A stretch of 64,000 bases of DNA from Pseudomonas graminis. GTDB taxonomy: Bacteria; Pseudomonadota; Gammaproteobacteria; Pseudomonadales; Pseudomonadaceae. This document shows positions 43,563-53,130 of the stretch, piece by piece. Each line of letters opens with the position of its first letter. Within the stretch, counting starts at the first letter, position 1. The DNA is taken from positions 496,001-560,000 of the forward strand of contig NZ_SOCR01000001.1 of assembly GCF_004364335.1 (NCBI RefSeq), read 5' to 3'. The translations under genes and the position numbers were made by a program. The notes beneath the pieces were generated by a model, which was not told the origin of the DNA, did no database searches, and saw only the letters and a list, made by a program, of their open reading frames with translations.

Positions 43563-45092
43563 TCAACCGCGCGTACGCGGCAATGCCAGTTGCAGAAGAC
43601 GCTGTTCATTCGCCTCTTCCCGGGACAATTCGCCGGTGATGGCGCCTTCACTCATGACCAGAATGCGATCGGAAATACCCATCACCTCCATCAGGTCGCT
43701 GGACACCACAATGACCGCGATGCCGTCGGCGGCGAGGTTATGGATGATCTGATAGATCTCGGATTTCGCGCCGATGTCGATGCCACGGGTGGGTTCGTCC
43801 AGCAACAGCACCTTCATTGGCATCGACAGCCAGCGGCCGAGAATGGCCTTCTGCTGATTGCCGCCCGACAGAAACAGCATCTGCTGCTCCGGCGAAGGCG
43901 TCTTGACGTTCATCGATTTGATCTGGTGCCTGGCGTTGTCGCGCTCCCAGCGTCCCTGAATCAGACAACCCAGGCTGACGTGCCGAGGCCGCGCACCGAT
44001 GTTGATGTTCTCGGCGACACTGGAGAGCGGCACGATGCCTTCTTTCTTGCGGTCCTCCGGGCACAGCAGAATGCCGGCGTCGATGGCGTCCCGGGGCGAA
44101 CGCAGGTTCAACGGCTTGCCTTCCAACTGCAAGGTCCCGGCCTGACTGCGCGTCAGCCCCGACAGCATCCGGAACATCTCGGTCCGGCCGGCGCCGACCA
44201 GGCCGAAGAAGCCGAGGATCTCGCCCTTCTCCACCGCAAAACTGGCGGGCTCCTGCAAGCCTGGGCCCATCAGCCCGGTCACGCGAAGGCTCGGCCCTTG
44301 ATGCTGACGCGTTCGATAATTGTAGATGTCCTGAATGTCGCGGCCGACCATGCAGGTCACCAGGCGATCATGGTCCAGATCGGCCATGTCCTCGAAGGTG
44401 CGCACGAAGCGACCATCCTTGAACACGGTGACGGCGTCACACACGCGGAAGATTTCTTCCATGCGGTGGGAAACGTAAAGAATGACCCGGCCTTCGTCAC
44501 GCAGCCGAATGATGATCGCCATCAGACGATCAATCTCCCGCGCCGACAGGCTGCTGGTGGGTTCGTCGAACGCGATGACATGGGCGTTGCGCGACATGGC
44601 CTTGGCGATTTCCACCAGTTGCCGCTGTCCCAGAGAGAGATCACCCAGGCGCGTGTTCGGGTCGATTTCGTCGGCCAGGCCTTTGAGCAACTCCCGCGCG
44701 CGGCGAACCATGGCCCGACGGTTGATCATGCCCCAGCGATTGGGCATGTGGCCGAGGAGCAGGTTTTCTGCCACCGACATTTCCGGGACCAGGTGCAACT
44801 CCTGGTGAATCACCGCCACCCCGGCCGCGATGCTGTCGGCAGTGGATTTGAACGCCAGATGCTGATCGCCGATCTGCAGATCGCCGCTGTTGGGCTGGTA
44901 CGAGCCGCCGAGAATCTTCAGCAGCGTCGATTTACCCGCGCCGTTCTCGCCCATCAGCGCATGAACGCTGCCTGGCCGAGCTTCAAAACTGATGTCCGAC
45001 AACGCCTTCACACCGGGGAAGGTTTTACCGATCCCGTTGAAGCGCAGGCTGCCGCCGTGCTGAACCTGTTGCTGAACCGATGCCTGTTGCAT
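43563..45092 (-). CDS. araG: L-arabinose-type ABC transporter ATPase AraG
   Basis: A 509-residue double ATPase. The first half has Walker A GENGAGKST and LSLGQRQLVEIAKAMSRNA; the second half has the degenerate Walker A typical of the family (GLVGAGRTE) and LSGGNQQKAILGRWL with LLLDEPTRGIDIGAK. GGAGGTGG precedes the ATG. It powers the AraH channel. Conserved length matches E. coli AraG (504). Confidence 0.96.
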   Translation of the reverse strand: MQQASVQQQVQHGGSLRFNGIGKTFPGVKALSDISFEARPGSVHALMGENGAGKSTLLKILGGSYQPNSGDLQIGDQHLAFKSTADSIAAGVAVIHQELHLVPEMSVAENLLLGHMPNRWGMINRRAMVRRARELLKGLADEIDPNTRLGDLSLGQRQLVEIAKAMSRNAHVIAFDEPTSSLSAREIDRLMAIIIRLRDEGRVILYVSHRMEEIFRVCDAVTVFKDGRFVRTFEDMADLDHDRLVTCMVGRDIQDIYNYRTRQHQGPSLRVTGLMGPGLQEPASFAVEKGEILGFFGLVGAGRTEMFRMLSGLTRSQAGTLQLEGKPLNLRSPRDAIDAGILLCPEDRKKEGIVPLSSVAENINIGARPRHVSLGCLIQGRWERDNARHQIKSMNVKTPSPEQQMLFLSGGNQQKAILGRWLSMPMKVLLLDEPTRGIDIGAKSEIYQIIHNLAADGIAVIVVSSDLMEVMGISDRILVMSEGAITGELSREEANEQRLLQLALPRTRG

Positions 45093-45104
45093 GAACCACC
45101 TCCA

Positions 45105-45135
45105 CCCCGCCCCACCCTTGCCGGGTGGAGCGGGG
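45105..45135 (-). promoter_or_regulatory. Intercistronic stem-loop between araF and araG
   Basis: CCCCGC-CCCACCC and GGGTGGA-GCGGGG pair around a short TTGCC-type loop: a GC-rich stem of about 12 pairs with one mismatch. No T-run follows in the direction of transcription. As in pstS-pstC, it separates a binding-protein gene from its membrane components and may raise the binding-protein mRNA level. Confidence 0.6.
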
Positions 45136-45185
45136 CCTCGCAGATATCCGCCTGATTGCCAGGCGTCCCGACTCGACTGCCGCGC

Positions 45186-46196
45186 TTACTTGTACAGACC
45201 GATCTTGGTCAGCACTTCCTTGAAGTTGGCGCGGGTGATCAGCGTCACGTCGTCCATCGCGGTGTATTTCGCAGGTTCTTTGCCGGTGGTAACCCACTCG
45301 TACATCTGCAGGGCGGTGTTGTAGCCCTCTTTGTCAGGGCTGGGCAGCATCGAGCCGAAGAAGCCGCTTTCCTTCTTCTTCAACTCGTCGATGGCATCAG
45401 TACCGTTGATGCCGATGCCGATCACGTTGGCCGGCGCGAAGCCTGCGCCCGCTGTGGCACGCACGCCACCCAGAACGGTGTTGTCGTTCATGCCGCCAAC
45501 GATGAGGTTTTTCGCCCCGCTTGGCAGTTTGGGCAGGGCAGCGCCGGTGGAATCCATGCTGCCTGGCACGTCGAGGGTTTTCTGCGGAGCGAAGAGGATG
45601 TGATCCTCAGGCAAACCGGCTTTCTTCAACGCATCAACTGAACCATCGGTGCGCTTCTTGCCGGTGTCCAGCTCGTTGTAGGTGTTGATGATCGCGTAGG
45701 TTTCTTTCCAGTCCCACTTGCGATTCTTCGCCTCGTCGGCCATGGCCGCGCCCTGCTTCTGGCCAACTTCGAATGCGGCCATCCCCAGGTACGGCACGTC
45801 TTCCATGAACTTGCCTTTGGCATCGACGAAACGGTCATCGACGGCCATGACTTTCAAATCGTTGGCCTTGGCTTTGGCGACGATGGACGGACCGAGGGAC
45901 ACATCAGGCGGGCAGATGACAAAGCCTTTGGCGCCGTTGGCGGCGAGGCTGTCGATGGCAGAGAGGGTTTTTTCACCGTCGGGAACGGCGATTTTGATGA
46001 CTTCGAAACCGTGGTCTTTACCGGCCTTCTCGGCAAACTGCCATTCGGTCTGGAACCAGGGCTCTTCAGCCTGCTTCACCAGAAAACCGATCTTGACCTT
46101 TTCGGCATCAGCGGCGGATACACCGGCGCTCATGCCCAGAATGGCGGTGGCAACAGCAGCACAGCACAGGGAACGAATCCCGTGGCGACTCAACAT
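45186..46196 (-). CDS. araF: L-arabinose-type ABC substrate-binding protein AraF
   Basis: A 336-residue periplasmic sugar-binding protein. The signal peptide ends SAGVSAADAE. VKIGFLVKQAEEPWFQTEWQFAEKA, VICPPDVSLGPSIVAKAK, MAVDDRFVDAKG and GINGTDAIDEL follow E. coli AraF closely, so arabinose (with galactose and fucose as weaker ligands) is the likely substrate. AAGGAG lies six bases before the ATG. It is the first gene of araFGH. Confidence 0.95.
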   Translation of the reverse strand: MLSRHGIRSLCCAAVATAILGMSAGVSAADAEKVKIGFLVKQAEEPWFQTEWQFAEKAGKDHGFEVIKIAVPDGEKTLSAIDSLAANGAKGFVICPPDVSLGPSIVAKAKANDLKVMAVDDRFVDAKGKFMEDVPYLGMAAFEVGQKQGAAMADEAKNRKWDWKETYAIINTYNELDTGKKRTDGSVDALKKAGLPEDHILFAPQKTLDVPGSMDSTGAALPKLPSGAKNLIVGGMNDNTVLGGVRATAGAGFAPANVIGIGINGTDAIDELKKKESGFFGSMLPSPDKEGYNTALQMYEWVTTGKEPAKYTAMDDVTLITRANFKEVLTKIGLYK

Positions 46197-46361
46197 AGCT
46201 AACTCCTTATTTTTATTGACTAGCTACAGCGTTCAGCAGTGAGTGTCGAAGCGGCATGCAGCAAGAAACACCGCAGGCCAATCAACTGAAAACAGTCATA
46301 TCATATTATCAATGAAGCCTATGTAACCGAGTGTCACACCTCATCGGCACCGGGTTTTCGG

Positions 46362-47240
46362 TCACCCCGCGAAGCGGTGCGAGGCCATACCCTTGACGCC
46401 GATGTCCATCTGAATCACAGACCCATCCAGCTCAAGCGCGCCTTCTGCAGGCCGTGCGCTGGTGACAAATAATGTGCTCATGTCCGGCCCGCCGAACACG
46501 CAGCTGGTCGGGTGACTGACCGGCAGTTCGACGATTCGGTCAACGCTGCCATCGGGGGCAAAGCGGATCAGGCAACCGCCACCCCAGCGGGCGTTCCAGA
46601 CAAAACCGTCTTCGTCCATCGCCGAGCCATCGGGTGCGCCCCGAGAATGCTCATGGGCCCAGACTTCGCGGTCGCCCAACGAGTGATCGTCGTTGATGGG
46701 GTAGCGGTAGATCACGCCGTCCAGGGTGTCGGCGGTCAGCACGGCTGAATCGTTGTGCGGCCAGACCAGGGTGTTGACGATGCCCTGCCCGCTTAGCAGA
46801 GGTGTGGCTGAACCATCACTGTTCACACGGTACAGCCCGCCCGAGCGACGCTCGATCGGCAGGTCGCCGCCTTCCTCGTCCAGGTTGTTCTGCATGGTCC
46901 CGAGCCACAATCGGCCAAGCCTGTCGCAACGTGCTTCATTGGCACGATTGCCCGCTACGGGATCGGCGGCACACAGCAAAGAGACAGCGGGCTGATCGGC
47001 TGGGGAGTCAAGGTCGAGACGGTGGACGCCACTGGCGAGGGTGACCAGTGCGTCGCCTTGGGTGGTGGGTATGAAGGCAGAAACCGGCTCGCTGAACTGC
47101 CAGTGGGACAGCTGGCCTTCGCGCAGGCGCAATGCGCGGAAGCCGGCGATATCGACCCAGTACAACGCCTGGTGGGCATGGTCCCAGAACGGCCCTTCGG
47201 CCAATTTGAAACGCTGGTCGCAGACCGGCAGCCAATTCAT
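46362..47240 (-). CDS. SMP-30/gluconolactonase family sugar lactonase (arabinolactonase-like)
   Basis: A 292-residue six-bladed beta-propeller. The metal-site Glu (LAEGPFWDH), Asn (NEARCDRLGRLWLGTM) and GLYRVNSDGS are present, and GAPDGSAMDEDGFVWNARWGGGCLIRF places the catalytic Asp. It hydrolyses aldonolactones to aldonates. Next to araFGH the natural substrate would be arabino- or galactonolactone in an oxidative (De Ley-Doudoroff-like) pathway (inference). ATG 47240 has GGAAG six bases upstream. No sugar dehydrogenase or dehydratase of that pathway is in the window. Confidence 0.92.
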   Translation of the reverse strand: MNWLPVCDQRFKLAEGPFWDHAHQALYWVDIAGFRALRLREGQLSHWQFSEPVSAFIPTTQGDALVTLASGVHRLDLDSPADQPAVSLLCAADPVAGNRANEARCDRLGRLWLGTMQNNLDEEGGDLPIERRSGGLYRVNSDGSATPLLSGQGIVNTLVWPHNDSAVLTADTLDGVIYRYPINDDHSLGDREVWAHEHSRGAPDGSAMDEDGFVWNARWGGGCLIRFAPDGSVDRIVELPVSHPTSCVFGGPDMSTLFVTSARPAEGALELDGSVIQMDIGVKGMASHRFAG

Positions 47241-47316
47241 GGAAAACTTCCTGCTTATTATTGTAGGTCCGTGAGCCACTCAAAAAGCTCACCTGTAAAA
47301 CGTCAAACTCGGCCGG

Positions 47317-48027
47317 TCATGTGTGGCGCGATAACGGTTGTTCCCGAGAACGCGCAATCACTTCACCGGCGTTTTCAATCAGGCTCATGCACGCCCACAC
47401 ACCCCGCGCCGAATCCCGGTTGGCGATGGCGTCCGCCAGATCCTTGTGCAACGGCAAGGTTCTGCCCAGCTCTCCGGGCACCGCCGAGGACACTTCGAAC
47501 GAGATCGCCAGCAAGGCGCCCAGTGCCGGCAACATCTGCTCGATGAACTGGTTATGACTCGCTGCCAGCACCGCCTCATGGAAGCGCTGGTCCGCAGCGT
47601 TGTAATCACCCGGGTCTGCGACGCTCGCCGCAAGCCGCACGTAGGCTGTATGAATCCCGGCAATCTGCTCGGGTGTTGCCCTTTCACAGGCCCAGCGCAC
47701 AGCCATCGGTTCTATGGCGCGCCGCAAATCCAGCAGGTCCAGCACAAAACTTTCCGGCAGGCCTTTCGCTGCCAGCCAGCCCACGACTTGCGGGTCAAAC
47801 AGGTTCCAGCTGCGCACCGGCAACACCCGCGTGCCCACCTTGGGTCCGACTTCCAGCAATCCTTTGGCCACCAGTGTTTTGATGGCCTCGCGAATCACCG
47901 TTCGGCTGACCCCGAATTCTTCACCCAACGCCGCCTCAACCTTCAGCGACTGCCCCGGCGTTACATGGCCTTGAGCAATCCAGGCCCCCAGGCGGTCTAC
48001 CGTCGACGCATGAAAACTGCTGCTCAT
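47317..48027 (-). CDS. GntR/FCD family transcriptional regulator of the sugar cluster
   Basis: A 236-residue FadR-type regulator. The winged helix (about 8-75) contains SLKVEAALGEEFGVSRTVIREAIKTLVAKGLLEVGPKVGTRV. The all-helical FCD effector domain (about 90-225) has the metal- and ligand-binding DQRFHEAV. Members of this type respond to sugar acids or sugars (for instance galactonate). It is transcribed toward the lactonase and araFGH genes and divergent from the epimerase. A shared GTATGAYCAWT motif occurs upstream of both this gene and galM. Confidence 0.93.
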   Translation of the reverse strand: MSSSFHASTVDRLGAWIAQGHVTPGQSLKVEAALGEEFGVSRTVIREAIKTLVAKGLLEVGPKVGTRVLPVRSWNLFDPQVVGWLAAKGLPESFVLDLLDLRRAIEPMAVRWACERATPEQIAGIHTAYVRLAASVADPGDYNAADQRFHEAVLAASHNQFIEQMLPALGALLAISFEVSSAVPGELGRTLPLHKDLADAIANRDSARGVWACMSLIENAGEVIARSREQPLSRHT

Positions 48028-48361
48028 TGATCCGCCCCTGTTTGCGGTGTGTTCCGCAAATCGAAGCTAATGATCATACGATTAGGAGTCAAACGCCTGT
48101 ACAGACGGGCCATCCTGGTCTAGACCTTCCCGCATCGGGACAGACACTGCCTTTCGCCAAATAGTATTACAATTTATTTTTAAAGCGAGTGCTTTTGATC
48201 TATAACTCGAAATATGAGGGCTACCCGCCTCAAATAGTATGACCAATCACCGATGCTGCGCCTTCGAGCAATTAGGGGTGCTGCTTTCGGGCAACACGCG
48301 TGACACCGCGCCAGCAACATGCTCGTAACCACATGCCCATAAAAACAAAAGGACCGACGCA
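48028..48361. other. Divergent regulatory region between GntR and the epimerase
   Basis: A 334 bp gap with an AT-rich segment at about 48150-48250 (AATAGTATTACAATTTATTTTTAA in pieces). It should hold both promoters and the operators noted above. No gene or stable RNA structure was recognised. Confidence 0.5.
48067..48085 (-). promoter_or_regulatory. Imperfect palindrome, candidate GntR operator
   Basis: CTAATCGTATGATCATTAG is a 19 bp near-palindrome with five perfectly paired end positions, 40 bp upstream of the GntR gene. GTATGATCATT within it resembles GTATGACCAAT at 48237-48247 in front of galM. A partial match (ATATGATATGA, minus strand) lies near 46300 before araF. Confidence 0.45.
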
Positions 48362-49504
48362 ATGAGAAAGACCCTTATACCTGCCCTGGGACTGTCGCTG
48401 ATGGCCGCCGCCCTGCAAGTCCACGCCGCCGGGCTGTCCACCGAGCACGGCGCATTCGGCAAACTTGCCGATGGCACCCCGGTGGAGAAATACACCCTGC
48501 GCAACAGCCAGGGCATGCAGGCTACAGTGATCACTTACGGGGGCACGCTGCAGTCGCTGCTGGTGCCGGACAAGCACGGCAAGGCTGAGGACGTGGTCCT
48601 GGGCTTCGATGATGTGGATGGCTACGTCAATGGCACCGCCTTTTTCGGCGCCACGATTGGTCGGTTCGGCAATCGCCTGGCAGGCGGCAAGTTCTCCCTG
48701 GATGGCAAGAGCTATCAAGTGCCACTGAACGACAAGACCAACTCACTGCATGGCGGCCCGAAAGGTTTCGACAAGCAGATCTGGAAGGCTCAAGAGGTCA
48801 AGGACAAAGGCTCTGTCGGGGTCAAGCTGACCTACGTTTCGGTCGATGGCGAGATGGGTTTCCCCGGGACGCTGAAAACCGAAGTCACCTACAGCCTGAA
48901 CGACAAGAACGAGCTGCGCATTCAGTACCACGCGACAACGGACAAACCGACCGTCTTCAATCTCACCAACCACAGCTACTTCAACCTGGCCGGCGCTGGC
49001 AACGGTGACATCCTTGATCAGGTCGCCGTGGTGCACGCAGCACGTTATACGCCGGTCAACGAGACGCTGATCCCGACCGGTGAACTGGCGCCGGTGGCCG
49101 GTACACCGCTGGACTTCCTCAAGCCTGTCGCTTTCGGCAAGCGCATCCGTGAAGACAACGCACAGCTCAAGTTCGCTGAAGCCACCCAAGGCGGCTACGA
49201 CCACAACTGGGTGCTGGACACCAAGGGCAAGCTGTCGAATCTGGCAGCAGACGTGGTCGATCCGAAGTCAGGGCGCCGCCTGCAGCTGTTTACCACCGAG
49301 CCTGGGGTGCAGCTGTACACGGGCAACTTCCTCGACGGCACCGTTAAAGGCAAGGGTGGCAAGATCTACCCGCATTGGGGCGCGTTCACGCTGGAAACCC
49401 AGCACTACCCGGACTCGCCTAACCAGCCAGCCTTCCCTTCCACGCGTCTGGATCCGGGCAAGGCCTATACACAGACCACTGTGTTCAAATTCCTGAACAA
49501 GTAA
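48362..49504 (+). CDS. galM: Secreted aldose 1-epimerase (galactose mutarotase)
   Basis: A 380-residue mutarotase with a signal peptide (about 1-22, ending LQVHAAG). The catalytic histidines lie in TNHSYFNLAG (His in NHSYF) and in NSLHGGPKGFDKQ; ETQHYPDSPNQPAFPS contains conserved substrate contacts and GYDHNWVLD another. It interconverts alpha and beta forms of galactose or other aldoses. Export to the periplasm, unlike E. coli GalM, would let it prepare sugar for the AraF binding protein. It is divergent from the GntR gene. Confidence 0.93.
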   Translation: MRKTLIPALGLSLMAAALQVHAAGLSTEHGAFGKLADGTPVEKYTLRNSQGMQATVITYGGTLQSLLVPDKHGKAEDVVLGFDDVDGYVNGTAFFGATIGRFGNRLAGGKFSLDGKSYQVPLNDKTNSLHGGPKGFDKQIWKAQEVKDKGSVGVKLTYVSVDGEMGFPGTLKTEVTYSLNDKNELRIQYHATTDKPTVFNLTNHSYFNLAGAGNGDILDQVAVVHAARYTPVNETLIPTGELAPVAGTPLDFLKPVAFGKRIREDNAQLKFAEATQGGYDHNWVLDTKGKLSNLAADVVDPKSGRRLQLFTTEPGVQLYTGNFLDGTVKGKGGKIYPHWGAFTLETQHYPDSPNQPAFPSTRLDPGKAYTQTTVFKFLNK

Positions 49505-49764
49505 CCATTTGAGTGTAAAAACGGTTCGGCGGGACGGCCGCAAAGGTCGTCACTGCCGCATCGCAGAGTGCCCCATGCCGCCATGGCGTCGCTGAAACCG
49601 CTCAAAACCGGGGGTTTGCCATTCGTTTGTAAGGGTGGCTGACCACTCGCTCATCGTTATGTACTAAAGCTAACCATTTGGCTTAGAACGGCAACTTCGA
49701 GTGAATTTTCCTGGCGGTGACGACTCAGTTACAAAGAGAGTGACTGATAGGGAGGTTTGCAAGC

Positions 49765-49989
49765 GTGGCACAGTACAAGCATTTCAGAATCGATTATCTG
49801 CTGCATGGCAGCTACAAAAGCTTCTACATCAGCGCCGAAGCGATGGACAACGCCTCCGCCTGGCACTGGGCTTCGGTGGATGCCGGGTTTGGTCAGATTC
49901 CCAAATACCGGTCGGACCGGGTCCCTAAAGTGACCAAGCCGAAAGCCGAGCAACTGGGTCTGACCGACGTTGAGTGGGCCGAGTCCTGA
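49765..49989 (+). CDS. Small conserved protein (DUF6555-like, 74 aa)
   Basis: Starts at GTG 49765 with GGGAGG about eight bases upstream. The sequence has the opening YKHFRIDYLLHGSYKSFYISA and the block DNASAWHWASVDAGFG, which I recognise from a Pseudomonas-restricted family of unknown function; the DUF number is from memory. It lacks a signal peptide or membrane helix and is rich in aromatic residues. The 260 bp gap to galM upstream shows no gene. Confidence 0.78.
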   Translation: MAQYKHFRIDYLLHGSYKSFYISAEAMDNASAWHWASVDAGFGQIPKYRSDRVPKVTKPKAEQLGLTDVEWAES

Positions 49990-50253
49990 TCATCTGATCA
50001 GGACTTCTCATCCACTGGACTTCTTCGCTGACCCACCTGAGTGTTCTCTGCGGAAATGTGCCTTGGCAGCGCGTCATCATCAGCGCGCTGCCGGGCATCC
50101 CGACACATGATTCGTCCTTCGATTTCCCCCCCGCCTTCAAGCCTGATCCGAAGAGAATTCTGACGATTAACCCGTCGCATCGACGCCGTTGGCAAACCTG
50201 ATCATTAAACGACCATTACGGCTAACGCCTTGCAAATACAGGCTTACAGAAAC

Positions 50254-50288
50254 TTATCCACAGAGATATTCACGCTTTCCGTGGACAA
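50254..50288. other. Isolated DnaA box pair in a gene-free convergent region
   Basis: TTATCCACA at 50254-50262 is a perfect DnaA box; CGTGGACAA at 50280-50288 is a weaker box in the opposite orientation. They lie in the 390 bp gap 49990-50379 between two convergent genes, so no promoter role is obvious. Nothing else in the gap (no ORF, no terminator with a T-run) was recognised. Confidence 0.5.
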
Positions 50289-50379
50289 CTTTTTCAACGA
50301 TATAGCGTTGACTTTGTTGCCCTTCCCGGCCTAGCCAGCATCCAGAAAAATGCCTTTGCCAGCCTGACAAGTTCCTGCG

Positions 50380-51129
<750 letters not shown>

Positions 51130-52143
51130 TTATTCGATCAGTTGAGCAGCGCGCAGTGCAGTCAGTGCCGCCAGCCACCGGGGGTGCTGCCGGTATTCGG
51201 TGGACGCCATGCCCTGGCCGCGCATTCTGTGAAGTCGTGCTGCAGGAGGCGTCACCTTCAAACGCTGCACCGCGCTCAACGCCAGCTCAGCCGCAGCCCG
51301 GTCGTTACAGACCAGTCCCATGTCGCAACCGGCCGTAAGCGCCGCCCCGATGCGGCTGGCGGCATCACCCACAACATGAGCACCCGCCATCGACAGGTCA
51401 TCGCTGAAGATCACGCCATCGAAGCCCAGCTCACCGCGCAGGATGTCCTGCAGCCAGCGGCGGGAAAAGCCCGCCGGCTGCGAATCGACTTGGGGATAGA
51501 TCACGTGGGCAGGCATGACCGCTGCCAGGTGTTTGCTCAAGCGCTGAAAAGGCACCAGATCATTGGCGCGGATCGTTTCCAGACTGCGCTCGTCGTTGGG
51601 GATAGCCACATGGGAGTCTGCCTCGGCCCAACCATGGCCAGGGAAGTGCTTGCCTGTTGCAGCCATGCCGGCCGCATTCATGCCCCGGATAAAAGCGCCC
51701 GCCAGTAGCGCCGCGCGCTCGGGGTCGCCTTCGAACGACCGGGTACCGACGACCGCACTGCGTTGATAGTCCAGATCCAGCACCGGCGCAAAGCTGAGGT
51801 CCAGCCCTACCGCCAGCACTTCGGTTGCCATCACCCAGCCGCAATGCTCGGCGAGGCTTTCTGCATTCGGATGATCGGCAATGGCGCGCATCGGCGGCAG
51901 CCGCACGAAACCCTGGCGCAGGCGCTGCACCCGGCCACCTTCTTGATCGACAGCAAGCAGCAACTCGGGACGAATGGCGCGAATGGACGCGCAGAGCTCA
52001 CGAACTTGCCGTGGGCTCTCGATGTTGCGCGCGAAAATGATCAGGCCGCCCACTTCGGGCTGACGCAGAAACTGACGGTCTTCGGAGGTCAGCCAGGTAC
52101 CGGCGACGTCCACCATCAGGGAGCCTTGCAGGCCAGAACTCAT
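51130..52143 (-). CDS. nagZ: Beta-N-acetylglucosaminidase NagZ
   Basis: A 337-residue GH3 enzyme. KHFPGHGWAEADSHVAIP is the NagZ signature with the Asp-His general acid pair; the nucleophilic Asp is in GVIFSDDLSM. It is cytosolic and removes GlcNAc from anhydromuropeptides during wall recycling, producing inducers of AmpC in species with AmpR. ATG 52143 has AAGGA seven bases upstream and is preferred over an in-frame start at 52161. It lies between psrA and the MTI phosphorylase, all on the minus strand. Confidence 0.95.
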   Translation of the reverse strand: MSSGLQGSLMVDVAGTWLTSEDRQFLRQPEVGGLIIFARNIESPRQVRELCASIRAIRPELLLAVDQEGGRVQRLRQGFVRLPPMRAIADHPNAESLAEHCGWVMATEVLAVGLDLSFAPVLDLDYQRSAVVGTRSFEGDPERAALLAGAFIRGMNAAGMAATGKHFPGHGWAEADSHVAIPNDERSLETIRANDLVPFQRLSKHLAAVMPAHVIYPQVDSQPAGFSRRWLQDILRGELGFDGVIFSDDLSMAGAHVVGDAASRIGAALTAGCDMGLVCNDRAAAELALSAVQRLKVTPPAARLHRMRGQGMASTEYRQHPRWLAALTALRAAQLIE

Positions 52144-52236
52144 AGGAAGATCCTTCAACAACCAATGCTCAGGCCGGCATGGTGAGGGATCGAAGGACGT
52201 GATGCAAATTACGCCACCGCCAACCGGTGGCGCGCC

Positions 52237-52947
52237 TCAGACCTTGGCAGGCACCGGTGCCGGGGTTTTGGTCCGGGGCCGAAGTTGCGCGGTGAGCATG
52301 GCGTTGTCGGTGACACCCGTTTCGGCGCGCATGCCGGCCGCGAGGAACGGCACCATCAGGCGCATGACCTGCTCGATGGACGTGTTGACGCCGAAATCGG
52401 TCTCCGCGATGGCACGCAGTGCCTTGATACCGGACATGCTGAAGGCCGCAGCGCCCAGCATGAAGTGGACCCGCCAGAACAGCTCGATGGGGGGAATGCG
52501 CGGCGCCGCTTCGTTGACCAGCAGCATGTAGCGGCGGAACACCTTGCCGTACATGTCCTCAAGATAGCGCCGCAGGTGGCCCTGGCTCTGGCTGAACGCA
52601 AGGCCGAGCAGGCGCATGAAAATGGACAGGTCATTACCGCTGCGCGGCTGAACGACCATAGCCTGCTCGACGAGGATTTCGAGCAGCTCTTCAAGGGTGG
52701 GCTTGTTTTCAGGCTTGGCCTGGCGGCGTTCCAGCTCGCGGTCGAGGCTGACGCAGAAAGGCCCGAGAAAGCGGGAGAAGACCGCCTGGATAAGGGCTTT
52801 TTTTGAACCGAAATGGTAGTTCACTGCTGCAAGATTGACCGACGCCTTGCTGGTAATCAGCCGCAGCGAGGTTTCGGCAAAACCTTTCTCGGCAAAGAGC
52901 TGCTCCGCTGCATCGAGAATTCGTTCAACTGTTTCCGACTGAGCCAT
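52237..52947 (-). CDS. psrA: TetR family fatty-acid-responsive regulator PsrA
   Basis: A 236-residue TetR regulator. The helix-turn-helix is ETVERILDAAEQLFAEKGFAETSLRLIT ... VNLAAVNYHFGSKKALIQAV (residues about 4-55). The C-terminal domain binds long-chain fatty acids in known PsrA proteins. In P. aeruginosa PsrA activates rpoS and represses fadBA. Identity is supported by synteny with nagZ and lexA, and by two perfect PsrA boxes just before the gene (autorepression). A near-match box also precedes fadB in this window. Confidence 0.94.
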   Translation of the reverse strand: MAQSETVERILDAAEQLFAEKGFAETSLRLITSKASVNLAAVNYHFGSKKALIQAVFSRFLGPFCVSLDRELERRQAKPENKPTLEELLEILVEQAMVVQPRSGNDLSIFMRLLGLAFSQSQGHLRRYLEDMYGKVFRRYMLLVNEAAPRIPPIELFWRVHFMLGAAAFSMSGIKALRAIAETDFGVNTSIEQVMRLMVPFLAAGMRAETGVTDNAMLTAQLRPRTKTPAPVPAKV

Positions 52948-52962
52948 GGTTCAACGCCTGAC

Positions 52963-52989
52963 AAACACGTGTTTGAAACATACGTTTCA
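52963..52989. promoter_or_regulatory. Tandem PsrA operators
   Basis: CAAACACGTGTTTG (52963-52976) and GAAACATACGTTTC (52976-52989) are two perfect matches to the PsrA consensus (G/C)AAAC-N4-GTTT(G/C), sharing one base. They lie 16-42 bp upstream of the psrA start and should mediate autorepression. Confidence 0.88.
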
Positions 52990-53130
52990 TACACCGCACT
53001 GTCAACCCTGACGTCTGCTTTCTGCCCATGCAGTCACGGGCATTTAACCATACAAACCGGGGCCTGTAGCCACTCATGAAGGGGGCTGGCGGAGGGCGTG
53101 GCAAAAAGGACCATTGCCAAGACCCAAGCA

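Noticed and set aside
50254..50288. Replication origin at the DnaA box
   Set aside because: Only one perfect box and one weak box, no AT-rich unwinding region and no dnaA/dnaN/gyrB neighbours.
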